Positions 1 to 9,571 of a DNA stretch of 34,400 bases are shown here, in pieces. Source of the stretch: a bacterium (GTDB lineage Bacteria; Chlamydiota; Chlamydiia; Chlamydiales; SM23-39); the NCBI GenBank assembly GCA_021809325.1, contig JAKBAE010000006.1, positions 1 through 34,400 of the forward strand, in the 5' to 3' direction. Under the pieces are notes generated by a model. The model was not told where the DNA came from, searched no databases, and worked only from the letters and a program-made list of their open reading frames with translations. Position 1 is the stretch's first letter; each line of letters starts with the position of its first letter. The position numbers and the translations under genes are program-made.

Positions 1-2
1 AT

Positions 3-353
3 CTTACGGGCGAAGGACTGGACTTCCATCGGAAACATCCCCAGGATCCTCGGAAATTTCAAACTATGCAGCAAGTGAAGATCCCCATTGCAAGTATTTC
101 AAAACAACTGATTGAGGATTTTTCCTATCGATTCTCAACTGTCGAATATTTGTATGAGATGATTTATAATCTTCCGGGCGCCAAAGTACTCGTCTCTGAC
201 TCCATTCCTTGGCAAACCATGCAAAAGGGCAATGATTGCAGCCTGAGGTGGATTTTAGCTTTCTGCAAAAATCAGATGCCTGAGGAAGAATATAAGAATA
301 TGCTTGCACAGCTGAAACTAGATTGCCAATACGCTCGAGCCTACGGTGTGTAG
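3..353 (+). CDS. Hypothetical protein, 3' part (5' end outside window)
   Basis: The reading frame is open from the window edge to a TAG at 351-353, giving 116 visible codons. An ATG at 66 could start a 95-residue protein, but it has no Shine-Dalgarno sequence and the frame stays open upstream. I therefore read this as the C-terminal part of a longer protein. No known domain is recognised. The visible part is soluble-looking, with helical, acidic segments near the end and no membrane segment. It converges with and overlaps the last 13 bases of the carboxypeptidase gene on the other strand. A standalone 95-residue protein starting at 66 remains possible. Confidence 0.5.
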   Translation, partial: LTGEGLDFHRKHPQDPRKFQTMQQVKIPIASISKQLIEDFSYRFSTVEYLYEMIYNLPGAKVLVSDSIPWQTMQKGNDCSLRWILAFCKNQMPEEEYKNMLAQLKLDCQYARAYGV

Positions 354-1867
354 ATTTCGCTATATTTAGCTTTCAAATAGCGGCAGTATGCGTCTGCGCT
401 TAAAGGTTTTCCGGTAATTCTTTTCACAAGCTCTTCGCTATTATACTGCTTTCCATGGGAGTGGATCTGTACTTTCAGCCAGTCGCGGACGAAGGCGAGA
501 TCGCCTTTTGAGACTCTCTCTTCCCAATCGCGATGCTCTTTGGAAAAGGCGCTGAAGAATTGGGCGGCGAAGAGATTTCCCAGGGCATAGGTAGGGAAAT
601 AGCCAAAGTCGCCAAGCGACCAATGGACGTCTTGCAGGCACCCTTCCCGGTCCGTTTTGGGAGTGATGCCAAGCAGTTCTTTCATTTTCGATCTCCATGC
701 TTCCGGAAGATCGTAGACTTGTAAATCACCCGAAATGAGCGCTGATTCGATTTCGAAGCGGAGGATCACATGCAAGCAATAGGTCACTTCGTCAGCTTCG
801 ACGCGAATGAAGCCGGGAGAGACTTTATTGATGGCGCGGTAGAAACGATCCAGCGGCACTTTGCCGAGTTTTCCCGGAAACGTTTTTTGAACAAGCGGAT
901 AAAAATGGCGCCAGTAAGCAGAGGAGCGGCCAATGAGCGTTTCCCACCACCTAGATTGACTTTCGTGGATACTCAGGGAGACGGCTTCTGCAAGCGGCGT
1001 TCCCCACTGCTCTGTCGGAAGGCCCATTTCATACATCGAATGGCCGGCTTCATGGAGAACTGAGAAGAGGTTGCTCATGAAGCCTTTTGGTAAAATTCGG
1101 GTTGTGATCCGGCTGTCATGCGGGTGCATGGCGATAGAAAAAGGGTGGGCGGATAGATCGAGCCGGGAATAGGCCGGATCGATTGGCAATGCACTTAGAA
1201 GGCTCTCTCCTAAGGCGATCTGTTTTTTTGCATCGAACGATCCGTGTAAAAACCGATCATCTATCTGCTTGCTTCCTCGGATTTGGTCTAGCAGCCGGAT
1301 CAGTTCTTTTTTTAGCGGCGTGAAAATTTTCTGCAGCTTTGCGCTTGTCATGCAGGGCTCGTAGCATCCGAGAAGTGCGTCATAGGGGTGTTCTTCATAG
1401 CCATAGAGGGAGGTTTTTTCCCGGGTCATATCCAGGATTCGCTTGAGGAAGGGAGCAAAAAGTTTAAAGTTCGATTCTTTTTTCGCGCTCTGCCAAATTT
1501 GACTTGCTTCTGATGTGAGCTGTGAAAATTGCTTAACGAATTTTGGGGAGAGTTTTTGCAGACGGAAAATTTCGTTTGTCCACTCGCGGACGGCCGCCTT
1601 TTCTCTTGCGGAGAGACCTTTTGCTTTGATCCTTCCGGTTGAGATGGAAGCGAGCTTTTCAATCAGGCTTTTATATTTCCGGCTCGTTTTGAGTTCGTGG
1701 ATATACCCGGAGAGAAGGGCTATCTGTTCGCTTCTCGGGACAATAGCCCCCTGGGGCATGAACGTCTCTTGGTCCCAATGAAGAAGGGAGAGGATAGAAT
1801 TAAAAGTTTGGATTTCGACTGATGCTTCTTTCAGATCGAGATAGGCCTGTGGAGCTTTTCTTGCCAT
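341..1867 (-). CDS. Carboxypeptidase Taq family (M32) metallocarboxypeptidase
   Basis: This 508-residue protein is the usual length for M32 zinc carboxypeptidases, which remove C-terminal residues from peptides in the cytoplasm. The zinc-binding HEAGH lies at residues 272-276. It is followed about 25 residues later by the family signature HESQSRWWE, which carries the third zinc ligand. The substrate-binding stretch ending in ADEVTYCLHVILRFEIE matches the conserved TYPLHIILRYEIE-type block. The start at 1867 is the first ATG and gives the expected N-terminus, although no Shine-Dalgarno is visible. The gene lies downstream of lptG on the same strand, separated from it by a palindromic repeat (1906-2068). 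It may be co-transcribed with lptF/G unless that hairpin ends transcription. In this bacterium it probably recycles peptides. Confidence 0.93.
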   Translation of the reverse strand: MARKAPQAYLDLKEASVEIQTFNSILSLLHWDQETFMPQGAIVPRSEQIALLSGYIHELKTSRKYKSLIEKLASISTGRIKAKGLSAREKAAVREWTNEIFRLQKLSPKFVKQFSQLTSEASQIWQSAKKESNFKLFAPFLKRILDMTREKTSLYGYEEHPYDALLGCYEPCMTSAKLQKIFTPLKKELIRLLDQIRGSKQIDDRFLHGSFDAKKQIALGESLLSALPIDPAYSRLDLSAHPFSIAMHPHDSRITTRILPKGFMSNLFSVLHEAGHSMYEMGLPTEQWGTPLAEAVSLSIHESQSRWWETLIGRSSAYWRHFYPLVQKTFPGKLGKVPLDRFYRAINKVSPGFIRVEADEVTYCLHVILRFEIESALISGDLQVYDLPEAWRSKMKELLGITPKTDREGCLQDVHWSLGDFGYFPTYALGNLFAAQFFSAFSKEHRDWEERVSKGDLAFVRDWLKVQIHSHGKQYNSEELVKRITGKPLSADAYCRYLKAKYSEIYTP

Positions 1868-1905
1868 AAATGCATCAAAACACGGGAACTCTTTTCTTGT
1901 CTATC

Positions 1906-2068
1906 GAGGGAATTGCAAACTCCATTCGGGATCAAAAAACGCTCTTTTGCCGAATGACTGTTTTTTCGCGGGACCTCTAAATCCAAAAGGTTATGTGGTC
2001 CCGCGAAAAAGCAGTCATTCGGCAAAATCATCGTTTTTTGATCTGCGAAGCGAGTTGGCAATTCCCTC
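1906..2068 (-). repeat. Palindromic element copy C (163 bp), overlapping the lptG 3' end
   Basis: The two ends form a long imperfect inverted repeat. Arms of about 70-80 bases (about 1906-1975 and 1996-2068) pair with roughly 80% identity around a short loop. Outer ends read GAGGGAATTGC on both strands. Read on the minus strand, the right arm closely follows elements A and B (ACTCG, CAGA, AAAA, CGATGATTTTG in the same order). The left arm carries the alternative CGCTCTTTTG seen at the matching place in A and B. The conserved arm asymmetry makes this a third, more divergent member of the same family. Its right arm encodes the last 17 residues and stop codon of lptG, so insertion appears to have replaced the original gene end. 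Confidence 0.8.
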
Positions 2069-3103
2069 TATCCATTGCCTTGCTGCCCCAAGCAGGCTAA
2101 AAATGGAGAGGAGCCAGATCGAAATAGCGGGCGGCAGCACGCGGTTTTCCGCCAAAATCAACATGCCATCCAAGACAGTGAGGAAGCCTACGAGAAGAAA
2201 AAGGCTTGCCGATGCGATGAGGAAAAGAGGCTTAGTCCTGGAAAAGCGCAAAAGGTGGGGGGAGAGGGTAAATGCGATGAGAAGAGGCAACAGCGCAAGC
2301 GCTAATTTGTAATGCAGATGCGCCCGGATCGCGCTGACATCGGCTCCCGGTTTCACGCTTTGGAAAAGAAGCGTTTTGAGCGGGCGATTTTCGAAGGGGA
2401 CAAATTTTTGCAGCATCTCTTCATCGGAAAAATAGAGACCCTCGATTTGCAAATTCTCAAAAGAGCGGATAAGCGCCATTTGCTTATTGGCGTTGCGCTC
2501 AAAGCAATCGACGAATGAACCGATGCCTTGCATCGTAAGCGTTTTGATGTGCCAGATCTCTTTAGAATTTCGGAGCCAAAATACGTCGAAGAGTGTCTTT
2601 TCTTTGGGATCAAAGCTTTGATAGACGAGCTCGGAACCATCGCCGAGGCTTGCTGTTTGAGCATGCGAGCGCAGTTCTGATTTTTTTCTCTTGGCGTGTG
2701 TGGCCCTGAACGCATCGATCGAATCGAGGGCCTGAGGGGAGAGCCATTCGGCATTGACAAGAGAGAGGACCGCTAGAGTGAGAGCAACAGCAAAGAGGGG
2801 CGCTGCCAGCTTTTTCATGGACAGACCTGCCATATGGAGTGCGATGAGTTCCGAATGGTGCGCCAGATCGCTGAGCACTTTCAAGGTTGTCAAGAGAAAG
2901 GAGAGGGAAAAAAAGAGATCGAGATGCTGCGAAAAAGATCGTACGTAATAAAGGATCAAGTCGACCCCTCCCGCTGTTCCCGAAAAAAAACGGATCCCAT
3001 GAACCGACAGGTCCATCAAGGTATAGATGCAAAAGAGAGAGGCGAGGATCAAGGCGAGAGTTTTAAAGAGCCGTCCTAAAAGGTGTCTTTGCCAGATTTT
3101 CAT
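2015..3103 (-). CDS. lptG: LPS export ABC transporter permease LptG (YjgP/YjgQ family)
   Basis: This 362-residue inner-membrane protein has the six-helix YjgP/YjgQ plan: membrane segments near the N-terminus, a central periplasmic beta-rich region and C-terminal membrane helices. LptG and LptF form the permease that, with the LptB ATPase, extracts lipopolysaccharide from the inner membrane. The start chosen is the ATG at 3103, because it overlaps the lptF stop as ATGA and gives the family N-terminus MKIWQRHLLGRLF. The frame is open for 69 more codons upstream, but these lie within lptF. The last 17 residues (EGIANSLRRSKNDDFAE) and the TGA come from a palindromic repeat, so the extreme C-terminus is probably not ancestral. 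F and G are told apart here only by order, with F usually first. Confidence 0.85.
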   Translation of the reverse strand: MKIWQRHLLGRLFKTLALILASLFCIYTLMDLSVHGIRFFSGTAGGVDLILYYVRSFSQHLDLFFSLSFLLTTLKVLSDLAHHSELIALHMAGLSMKKLAAPLFAVALTLAVLSLVNAEWLSPQALDSIDAFRATHAKRKKSELRSHAQTASLGDGSELVYQSFDPKEKTLFDVFWLRNSKEIWHIKTLTMQGIGSFVDCFERNANKQMALIRSFENLQIEGLYFSDEEMLQKFVPFENRPLKTLLFQSVKPGADVSAIRAHLHYKLALALLPLLIAFTLSPHLLRFSRTKPLFLIASASLFLLVGFLTVLDGMLILAENRVLPPAISIWLLSIFSLLGAARQWIEGIANSLRRSKNDDFAE

Positions 3104-4188
3104 GCAGACCCTTTTGCTACCCGTTTGAGCTGGGCTAGGCTTGCCGCCCAAATCAACGGGTGGGGAGATAGAAAGATTGCAAAAGCGGGCAGCGCTTGCG
3201 ATTTCAGCCCTTTGCCTAAGAGATAGCTGACCATGACGGTCAGTGCGAGAAGAAGCATGGCCAGGGTGCGCTGTTTTGCAACCCGTTTCGTGGAGATGGC
3301 AAAAGAGCATCCGAGGAGAGTAAAGCTGAAGACGGCCAAAGAGAGCGTCGATCTTCTCAGGATCTCGATGCGCGCTCTTCCCGCAGTCTTTTTCTTTTCC
3401 AGTTTTGCTTGCAGCATCAGCATCCTCAGCGACTTTGCTTCTGCCTGGAGCTTGGGAAGGCTTTTTTTCAGAAATTGCGACAAGACCGGGGCCGCTGTTG
3501 AAAGAGATACCTGGTTTTCAATGGCTAGAGAATCAAAACCCTCTTCTCTTGCTTCCGGGTGCGAAAGGAAAAAAGAGTTTTGCCCGATCAGCTCATCTTC
3601 TTCCATGAGGAGCCTTTGAGCTTGCAAGAGGATGAGGCGCTTTTGGTTTTCATTATAGCCGATTAAAGTGACATCCTTTGCGCTTTTCCCCTCCACCTCC
3701 AGAGTCATATTCAAGTAGGCATGTTTCAGCTTGCCCAAATGCTGGCGCTGCAAGAGAAGCAGGGGGTTGGCGCTTGTTTCGCGAAAGAGCATGGTCTTCG
3801 ATTCCCTGCGGCAAAATGGGGCGAGTTCGGCGCCAATGGAAAAATTTCCTATAGAGAGAAGGGCCGATGCGAAAAGAAGAGGGGCTAAGATCGAAGGAAG
3901 ACCGAGGCCTGTGGCGCGCAAGGCCGTCAATTCTCCCGTTCGGCTCAGCCTTTGGAAGAGAAGATGGGAAGCGATCAGGGCGGAAATGGGGATTGCCATC
4001 GGCAAAATGAGCGGAAACTGGTAAGCTATAAACAATAGCGTCTTTCCCCAATCGCCGCTCAAAGCAGTGAAGCGGGCTATTTCTTTGAAGCGCGTGACGA
4101 CCAAGACGGCAAGAAATGTCGCAACGGAGAGCGTCAAAGTGCGCAGATAGCTTTGGAGGAAAAAGCGCCAGAGAAGCGGTAGAGCCAT
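3100..4188 (-). CDS. lptF: LPS export ABC transporter permease LptF (YjgP/YjgQ family)
   Basis: A 362-residue YjgP/YjgQ permease, partner of the neighbouring LptG in lipopolysaccharide export. Membrane helices lie at about residues 14-30, 50-80 and 100-120, and three more near the C-terminus. Family signatures include the LILPMAIPISALIASHLLFQ segment and the cytoplasmic loop RLSRTGELTALRATGL, the likely contact with the LptB ATPase. The ATG at 4188 is chosen because MALPLLWRFFLQSYL is a typical N-terminus. A TTG at 4254 would add 22 non-homologous residues lying wholly inside tilS. The start codon overlaps the tilS start codon on the other strand, so the promoter must lie within tilS. Its stop overlaps the lptG start by four bases, which indicates translational coupling. 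Confidence 0.85.
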   Translation of the reverse strand: MALPLLWRFFLQSYLRTLTLSVATFLAVLVVTRFKEIARFTALSGDWGKTLLFIAYQFPLILPMAIPISALIASHLLFQRLSRTGELTALRATGLGLPSILAPLLFASALLSIGNFSIGAELAPFCRRESKTMLFRETSANPLLLLQRQHLGKLKHAYLNMTLEVEGKSAKDVTLIGYNENQKRLILLQAQRLLMEEDELIGQNSFFLSHPEAREEGFDSLAIENQVSLSTAAPVLSQFLKKSLPKLQAEAKSLRMLMLQAKLEKKKTAGRARIEILRRSTLSLAVFSFTLLGCSFAISTKRVAKQRTLAMLLLALTVMVSYLLGKGLKSQALPAFAIFLSPHPLIWAASLAQLKRVAKGSA

Positions 4189-5425
4189 GGGTAGCAGTCT
4201 AGTCGATCTGAATCTAGTTGTGAAGGAGTTCCTCGAGAGCCGTTGGGATGGCAAAAGCCCCTTGTGCTTAGCCTATTCGGGCGGTCCCGACTCGCGCGCC
4301 CTTTTTTTTGCGCTTTTGCGCTGGGGCAAGGCGCCAATCCATCTCGCCCATGTCGATCACGGCTGGAGAGAGGAGAGTAGACAGGAATCGGCCCTTTTGC
4401 AAAACGAGGCCGAGCAGCTCGGCGTCCCATTTCATCTGCACCGGCTCGAGAAAAGGACTACTGAAGAAGAGGCAAGAGAGCTTCGCTTGCAATTTTTCTC
4501 TAAGCTCAAAAAAAAAGTCCCTTATCAAGCCCTTCTCATGGGGCACCAGGCCAACGACCTTGCGGAAACGGCACTTAAGCGCCTCTTTGAAGGCGCACAT
4601 CTGCCCCGACTCTTTGGCATGCGAAGCGAGAGCCTGCTCCACGGCATTTTAATTTGGCGGCCCCTCTTGAAAGTCCCCAGGAAGGCGATCGAAGAGGCGG
4701 GCGCCATCATCGATCCCTCGAATCGCGACCCCCGCTATCTCAGGGCGAGGATGCGCCTCACCCTTTTGCCTTTTCTTGAAAAGGAGTTTGGAAAGGGGGT
4801 TTTAGAAAATTTGCGGATCTTGGCTGAGAGATCTTTAGAGTTGGACGCCTATTTGGCAAGGCGGGTGGAGAGGATCGAGCTAAAGACGGGGCCTTTTGGA
4901 GTTAGCGTCCATTGCGACGGGGCCGAAAGAGTGGAGCTGCGCTACCTTGTGCAAGAGATTTGTCCAATGCCTCGAGATGCCCTGGAAACGCTTCTTGACT
5001 GGGCTTATAAGAGGGATAAGGGAAGAGAGATGGTAGTCGGTCGAAAACGGATCATAGCCGACAGGGGCTATCTCTTTTTTCTTAAAGAAGAGCTGCCGGG
5101 GTTTCAAGAAAAAATTCTCTTGCCCTTTTCGGGGTGGATCCATTCCGGGGACTGGAAACTTCATATCGGAAGCGTGGATGGGCCGGGAGGCTGGAGGTCC
5201 CTTTGGCAGTCCGGGGAATCGACAATCGCTATCCCTGCAGAAGGGCCCCATTGGCTCTCCTTGCCGCCGCCCGGCATTCAGTGGAAAGATCGGACGCCGG
5301 CCTTTTTACGAAAAATTTGCCCTTGTATCCTAGGTAGGGAGGGGGTAGTAGGGAATTTTTTAAGTCCTCGCAATCAGGTGAAAGGAAAATTTATAAAAAT
5401 TTTTATCGAAAAAAAGATATTGTAA
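4187..5425 (+). CDS. tilS: tRNA(Ile)-lysidine synthetase TilS
   Basis: TilS converts the wobble C34 of the CAU-anticodon isoleucine tRNA to lysidine using ATP and lysine, so that it reads AUA. The PP-loop ATP-binding motif SGGPDS is at residues 31-36. It is followed by the conserved HVDHGWREES block and by GHQANDLAET, which matches the family GHHADDQAET. A C-terminal TilS region is less conserved. At 412 residues it is a normal length. The ATG at 4187 puts the PP-loop at the usual distance from the N-terminus, and it overlaps the divergent lptF start in a CCATGG. ftsH lies 215 bases downstream, the same neighbour as in Chlamydia. Confidence 0.93.
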   Translation: MGSSLVDLNLVVKEFLESRWDGKSPLCLAYSGGPDSRALFFALLRWGKAPIHLAHVDHGWREESRQESALLQNEAEQLGVPFHLHRLEKRTTEEEARELRLQFFSKLKKKVPYQALLMGHQANDLAETALKRLFEGAHLPRLFGMRSESLLHGILIWRPLLKVPRKAIEEAGAIIDPSNRDPRYLRARMRLTLLPFLEKEFGKGVLENLRILAERSLELDAYLARRVERIELKTGPFGVSVHCDGAERVELRYLVQEICPMPRDALETLLDWAYKRDKGREMVVGRKRIIADRGYLFFLKEELPGFQEKILLPFSGWIHSGDWKLHIGSVDGPGGWRSLWQSGESTIAIPAEGPHWLSLPPPGIQWKDRTPAFLRKICPCILGREGVVGNFLSPRNQVKGKFIKIFIEKKIL

Positions 5426-5514
5426 ATCAGTGTTTTATGATTGCCCTTGTCTCCTTTTAGCCGAGGCGCTAGGACAATTTAATCCATATTTGTTATAGGG
5501 GGCTTTTCCTAGGG

Positions 5515-5544
5515 TTTACGAAAATAGCTGGGAGATGGTTTAAT
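5515..5544 (+). promoter_or_regulatory. Candidate sigma-70-like promoter for ftsH
   Basis: TTTACG at 5515-5520 and TTTAAT at 5539-5544 are separated by 18 bases, about 95 bases before the ftsH ATG. The tilS-ftsH gap (5426-5640) holds nothing else I recognise. The hexamer match is moderate, so this is a prediction only. Confidence 0.3.
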
Positions 5545-5640
5545 TTCCTCGTTAAGTGTTCGTTTCTAAAGACTGAAAAAGAATAAGATAGAGGCATTTG
5601 AGGAAAAAGTCCTTAAAAGTCTCGCTAGACGCCGGGGTAT

Positions 5641-8385
5641 ATGGCAAAAGACAATAAGTTTAAAGATTCCAAGCGCGGACTTCCAGGGGGATTTCTCCTC
5701 TTTTTGCTAGCCGCAATCGTCATCATGCTGACGATCCAATCCCTTACATCTAGCCATTTGGCAAAAGTCTCCTTCAGCCATCAGGTCGAACATTTGATCA
5801 ATTTGGACTTGACCGTACCTGAAGATAACCGGCAAATTGCCCAAAATGACAATCTCGTCACATTCATCGGAAAGTTTCGCGACCATCTTCCGGCAGAGAG
5901 CGAAGATCGGTATCACTATTTGGATTTGCTCAATGCCAATCACGAATTAACCGCCCGCCAAAGAGCCCTTACTCAGGATCTCGAAGAATCCCGCAAGAGC
6001 GTACAAGACTCTGCATCGCTCTTTTTGCAGCTCAGCGGCCAAGGCATCCCCAAGGGGGGCTATGTAGTCGTAGGGCCTCTATATGATACGGCGCAAAGCG
6101 AAAACGCGATTGTCATCCGTCAGCTCAGCGGCCGTGAAACGATCAGCTACCCTGCCGTAGAGCTTGCCCTGACCCGCGCCCAGCAGCTTCCGAATGAAGC
6201 GAATGTGGAAGAGCTTGGCAAAGAGCTACGCTCCCTTGTCGCAATGCTGCGATCCCCGGCTTTAGGAATTGGGACAGAGTCGATTAAACAAAACCTCAAA
6301 AACCTCGACCAAAAACTCTCCCTCGCATCCGATCAGTCCTACGACAACCAGATCGCTGTCTATCGGCAAGGCGTCAGCCAGGTTGGAACTGTTTTGCGCG
6401 AGCTCAATCGGGAACAAGACGGCGTACGCCTCCTTCATCTTCGCAGCGTCCGCAACTACGTCAAAGAGCTGCAGCAGAATAGTGAAGTGACTCAGGAGCT
6501 GGAGAATAACCAAGTCCGTCTCGACAAGGCCCGAACCAAAGTGGCCAATGTGATTTGGTATTTCAATAACCAGGAAATCTCGACCCGGGCTCTTGAAAAG
6601 CAGGATCCGGAAGTCTACGGCCGCTGGTTTGCCCAAGCAAAAGAAGAGTGGAAAAGCTTTGATGCGAATAAAGGGCTTGAGTTCCGTGCGCCCGACCAGC
6701 CTCGCAATACCGTTCTGGATAGAAACTTTAAGAGCCAGGAGCCCTCTCCCAACTACTTTAGCTATTTCATTACGGTTCTTCCCGTGCTCCTTGTGTTCCT
6801 CTTCCTTTACTTTATCTTCTCCCGTCAGATGAAAGGCGTAGGCTCTTCTGCCATGAACTTTGGCAAATCGCCGGCAAAATTGATGACGCGCGAGTCGAAC
6901 AAAGTGACCTTTAAAGACGTCGCCGGATGCGAAGAGGCGAAAGAAGAGCTGAAAGAAATTGTCGACTTTTTGAAAGATCCGCAAAAATTTACGGCGCTCG
7001 GAGCCCGGATTCCTAAAGGCGTTCTTCTTGTCGGATCGCCCGGCACAGGAAAAACCCTGATCGCAAAAGCGGTAGCCGGCGAAGCGGACCGGCCATTCTT
7101 TTCTATCTCAGGTTCTGACTTCGTCGAGATGTTCGTTGGCGTAGGCGCAAGCCGGATCCGCGATATGTTCGATCAGGCCAAGAAAAATGCCCCTTGCATC
7201 ATCTTCATGGATGAGATTGACGCTGTCGGGCGCCATCGCGGTGCAGGCATTGGCGGCGGCCATGATGAGCGCGAGCAGACCCTCAACCAACTCCTCGTGG
7301 AGATGGATGGCTTTGATACGAAAGAAGGGGTGATCTTAATGGCGGCAACCAACCGCCCCGACATTCTCGACCGCGCACTTCTCCGTCCCGGCCGCTTTGA
7401 CCGCAGAGTTACGCTCGATCTTCCTGACGTCAAAGGCCGTCTTGAGATTCTTAAAGTCCATGCACGCCGCATCAAGATCGATCCTTCGGTAGATCTCAAT
7501 GACCTTGCGAAATCAACTCCAGGGGCTTCCGGCGCCGACCTTGAAAACATCCTCAATGAAGCGGCTCTCCTCGCCGCACGCAAAGGCCGATCGGCGGTTA
7601 CCTCTGTCGAGGCGAAAGAGGCGTGCGATAAAGTACGCTATGGAAAAGAGCGGCGCAGCCTTGAGATGGATGAGAGCGAGAAGCTGACTACGGCTTTCCA
7701 CGAATCCGGCCACGCCATCGCCGGCCTCATTGTCAAGCATAGCGACCCTGTTGACAAAGTGACGATCATCCCTCGTGGCTTTTCTCTTGGCGCAACCCAT
7801 TTCATGCCCAAGAAAAACCGCCTGAGCTATTGGAAGAAGGAAGTGCTCGACCAGCTCGTCGTCCTCATGGGCGGCCGTGCAGCCGAAGAGATTTTTGTCG
7901 GCGACATGTCCTCCGGCGCCCAGCACGACATTGCCCAAGCGACAAAGATTGCCCGGAGCATGGTCTGCGAATGGGGGATGAGCGATATTCTAGGCAAAGT
8001 TTCTTACGATGAGCGCGCCGAATCGGGACAGTACCTTGGCCTTTCCACCTACCACGATAAGAACTACTCCGAAGAGACGGCAGAAAAGATCGACCTCGAA
8101 GTTCGAGCGCTTATTGAAGAAGCCCACAAACGGGCGATCCAGATCCTCGAAGAAAACCGCGATAAGGTCCAGCTCATGACCGATATGCTCATGGAATTCG
8201 AAACCCTTGACGCTATCGATATTAAGAAAATCATGGACAGCACCTGGAATGCCGATGAAAAACGCCAGCGGATCCAGGCCGCAGACGAGCTGCAGCGCAA
8301 ACAGCCGCCGCCCCCGCCGCCGCTCCCTTCAGAAGTTCCTCAGCCGCCGATAATCAGCGATCAGCCTGACGTGCAGCCTTCTTAA
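5641..8385 (+). CDS. ftsH: ATP-dependent zinc metalloprotease FtsH
   Basis: A membrane-anchored AAA+ protease that degrades misassembled membrane proteins and short-lived regulators. Order of parts: membrane helix at about 17-34, a large N-terminal periplasmic-side domain (35-371), a second helix at about 372-394, then the AAA module. The AAA module has Walker A GSPGTGKT at 465-472, Walker B with D524-E525, and the second-region-of-homology arginines. The protease zinc motif HESGH is at 687-691, with D763 as the probable third ligand. The tail is proline-rich (PPPPPPLP near residue 885). At 914 residues it is far longer than the roughly 640 of E. coli because of the enlarged N-terminal domain, a feature I recall for chlamydial FtsH. 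No strong ribosome binding site precedes the ATG. Confidence 0.97.
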   Translation: MAKDNKFKDSKRGLPGGFLLFLLAAIVIMLTIQSLTSSHLAKVSFSHQVEHLINLDLTVPEDNRQIAQNDNLVTFIGKFRDHLPAESEDRYHYLDLLNANHELTARQRALTQDLEESRKSVQDSASLFLQLSGQGIPKGGYVVVGPLYDTAQSENAIVIRQLSGRETISYPAVELALTRAQQLPNEANVEELGKELRSLVAMLRSPALGIGTESIKQNLKNLDQKLSLASDQSYDNQIAVYRQGVSQVGTVLRELNREQDGVRLLHLRSVRNYVKELQQNSEVTQELENNQVRLDKARTKVANVIWYFNNQEISTRALEKQDPEVYGRWFAQAKEEWKSFDANKGLEFRAPDQPRNTVLDRNFKSQEPSPNYFSYFITVLPVLLVFLFLYFIFSRQMKGVGSSAMNFGKSPAKLMTRESNKVTFKDVAGCEEAKEELKEIVDFLKDPQKFTALGARIPKGVLLVGSPGTGKTLIAKAVAGEADRPFFSISGSDFVEMFVGVGASRIRDMFDQAKKNAPCIIFMDEIDAVGRHRGAGIGGGHDEREQTLNQLLVEMDGFDTKEGVILMAATNRPDILDRALLRPGRFDRRVTLDLPDVKGRLEILKVHARRIKIDPSVDLNDLAKSTPGASGADLENILNEAALLAARKGRSAVTSVEAKEACDKVRYGKERRSLEMDESEKLTTAFHESGHAIAGLIVKHSDPVDKVTIIPRGFSLGATHFMPKKNRLSYWKKEVLDQLVVLMGGRAAEEIFVGDMSSGAQHDIAQATKIARSMVCEWGMSDILGKVSYDERAESGQYLGLSTYHDKNYSEETAEKIDLEVRALIEEAHKRAIQILEENRDKVQLMTDMLMEFETLDAIDIKKIMDSTWNADEKRQRIQAADELQRKQPPPPPPLPSEVPQPPIISDQPDVQPS

Positions 8386-8447
8386 AGAGGAGGCTTCAAA
8401 GCAAAAAGTCCGAATTCACAAAGCCTTCCTGCGCGCGGCGTATAAAA

Positions 8448-9500
8448 ATGTCTTTAAAGATCAAACACCTCCTTGTAATGAAAGAGACCCGAGCAGGGGA
8501 GACGCGTGTTGCTGTAACTCCTCAGGCAGTGTCATTACTACGATCTCCGCATTACCGCCTTCTCGTTGAATCGGGTGCTGGCTTTAAAGCGGGTTTTTCC
8601 GATGCTGAATATATCCAAGCCGGAGCAGAGCTCTTTTCTTTGACAGAGGAGGGTTATCCTGCCGATACTCTTTTTCTAAGGGTAAAGCGGGCAGAGAAAG
8701 ATCGCGAATCCTTAGAACCTAAGTGGTTTAGTGAGAATACCGCTATGATCGGATTTTTAGATCCATTAGATGAGCCGGGAGATCATGTTCTCAGTTGGCA
8801 GCAGGCGGGGATCACCACATTTTCTGTAGACGTATTTAAAAGCTTGCCAACAGATGATCCTCGCAATATGCAGGCGGCGATGAGCCGAATGGCCGGAAGA
8901 TTGGCCTTTCGGGATGCTGTAGGACATGTTCTATCCAAAGAGCCGCCCAAATTAACTGTCTTAGGAACGGGTCCTGCTGCGATGAGCGCTGTTTTGGAAG
9001 CCATTGAGACCGGCGTTCCTGTCCAAGTATTTGGACTGCAGGAAAAGTATCGCAACCGGTTTGAGTCTCTTGGCGCTCTATATCGCTTAATTCCAGAACA
9101 TGCTGATCAGACAGAGTTTATCCGCCAGTATCTCTCGGATCAAACAATGGTTGTTTCGGCTGTAAGAGTAGCAGGAGTAAAGCCTCCGCTTTTAATCGAT
9201 GAGGCGAGTTTGCAACTCCTTCCTAAAGGCGCTGCGCTTGTCGATCTCACTGTTAATGAAGGCGGCAGCATTTTTGGAAGTAAAAATGACCAAGTTGTGG
9301 AATTGTATGGTGTGTTCATTAGTCACATGTCTGGTTATCCAAAGATGGAGCCCAAGGAGGCTAGTGAGGCATATGCATCCTGCATGGTTCATCTTCTTCG
9401 TGAGATTCTTACCCCATTTGGAGAGATTTTACTCAATCACGACCTTGCAAGAGAGTCCTGGATTACGCATCAGGGAAAGTGCAATCCTTTCTTCATCTAA
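8448..9500 (+). CDS. Alanine dehydrogenase / NAD(P) transhydrogenase alpha-like protein
   Basis: A 350-residue protein with the two-domain AlaDH/PNT fold. The N-terminus contains MKETRAGETRVAVTP, close to the family KE...E.RVALTP signature. A segment around residue 105-125 (IGFLDPLD, then GITTFSVDVF) resembles transhydrogenase alpha more than alanine dehydrogenase. The nucleotide-binding loop VLGTGPAAMSAV (about residue 166) lacks the third glycine of a classical GxGxxG. The histidine expected in alanine dehydrogenase near residue 110 is replaced by aspartate. No transhydrogenase beta partner is nearby. It could be a divergent dehydrogenase or an enzyme that has lost its usual activity; substrate and cofactor cannot be inferred. 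Its codons look AT-richer than ftsH, and it sits where Chlamydia goes directly from ftsH to pnp. Confidence 0.75.
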   Translation: MSLKIKHLLVMKETRAGETRVAVTPQAVSLLRSPHYRLLVESGAGFKAGFSDAEYIQAGAELFSLTEEGYPADTLFLRVKRAEKDRESLEPKWFSENTAMIGFLDPLDEPGDHVLSWQQAGITTFSVDVFKSLPTDDPRNMQAAMSRMAGRLAFRDAVGHVLSKEPPKLTVLGTGPAAMSAVLEAIETGVPVQVFGLQEKYRNRFESLGALYRLIPEHADQTEFIRQYLSDQTMVVSAVRVAGVKPPLLIDEASLQLLPKGAALVDLTVNEGGSIFGSKNDQVVELYGVFISHMSGYPKMEPKEASEAYASCMVHLLREILTPFGEILLNHDLARESWITHQGKCNPFFI

Positions 9501-9571
9501 CGAATTTCTGTGCGGAGCCCAAGTCACTCAATCAGTCGATTAATATCAATAAGTATTTTGCTTTTAATTGC

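Noticed and set aside
1831-2312. Short ORFs on both strands across the inverted repeat (sharing PNDCFFAGP)
   Set aside because: The near-identical peptides arise because the palindrome is read from both strands; they are not genes.
6262-6984. Long open frame (240 codons) on the minus strand opposite ftsH
   Set aside because: It lies wholly within ftsH, has no ribosome binding site and encodes no recognisable protein.
8386-8447. Hairpin between ftsH and the next gene as terminator or regulatory site
   Set aside because: AGGAGGCTT and AGCCTTCCT pair only imperfectly across a 25-base loop and no T-run follows.
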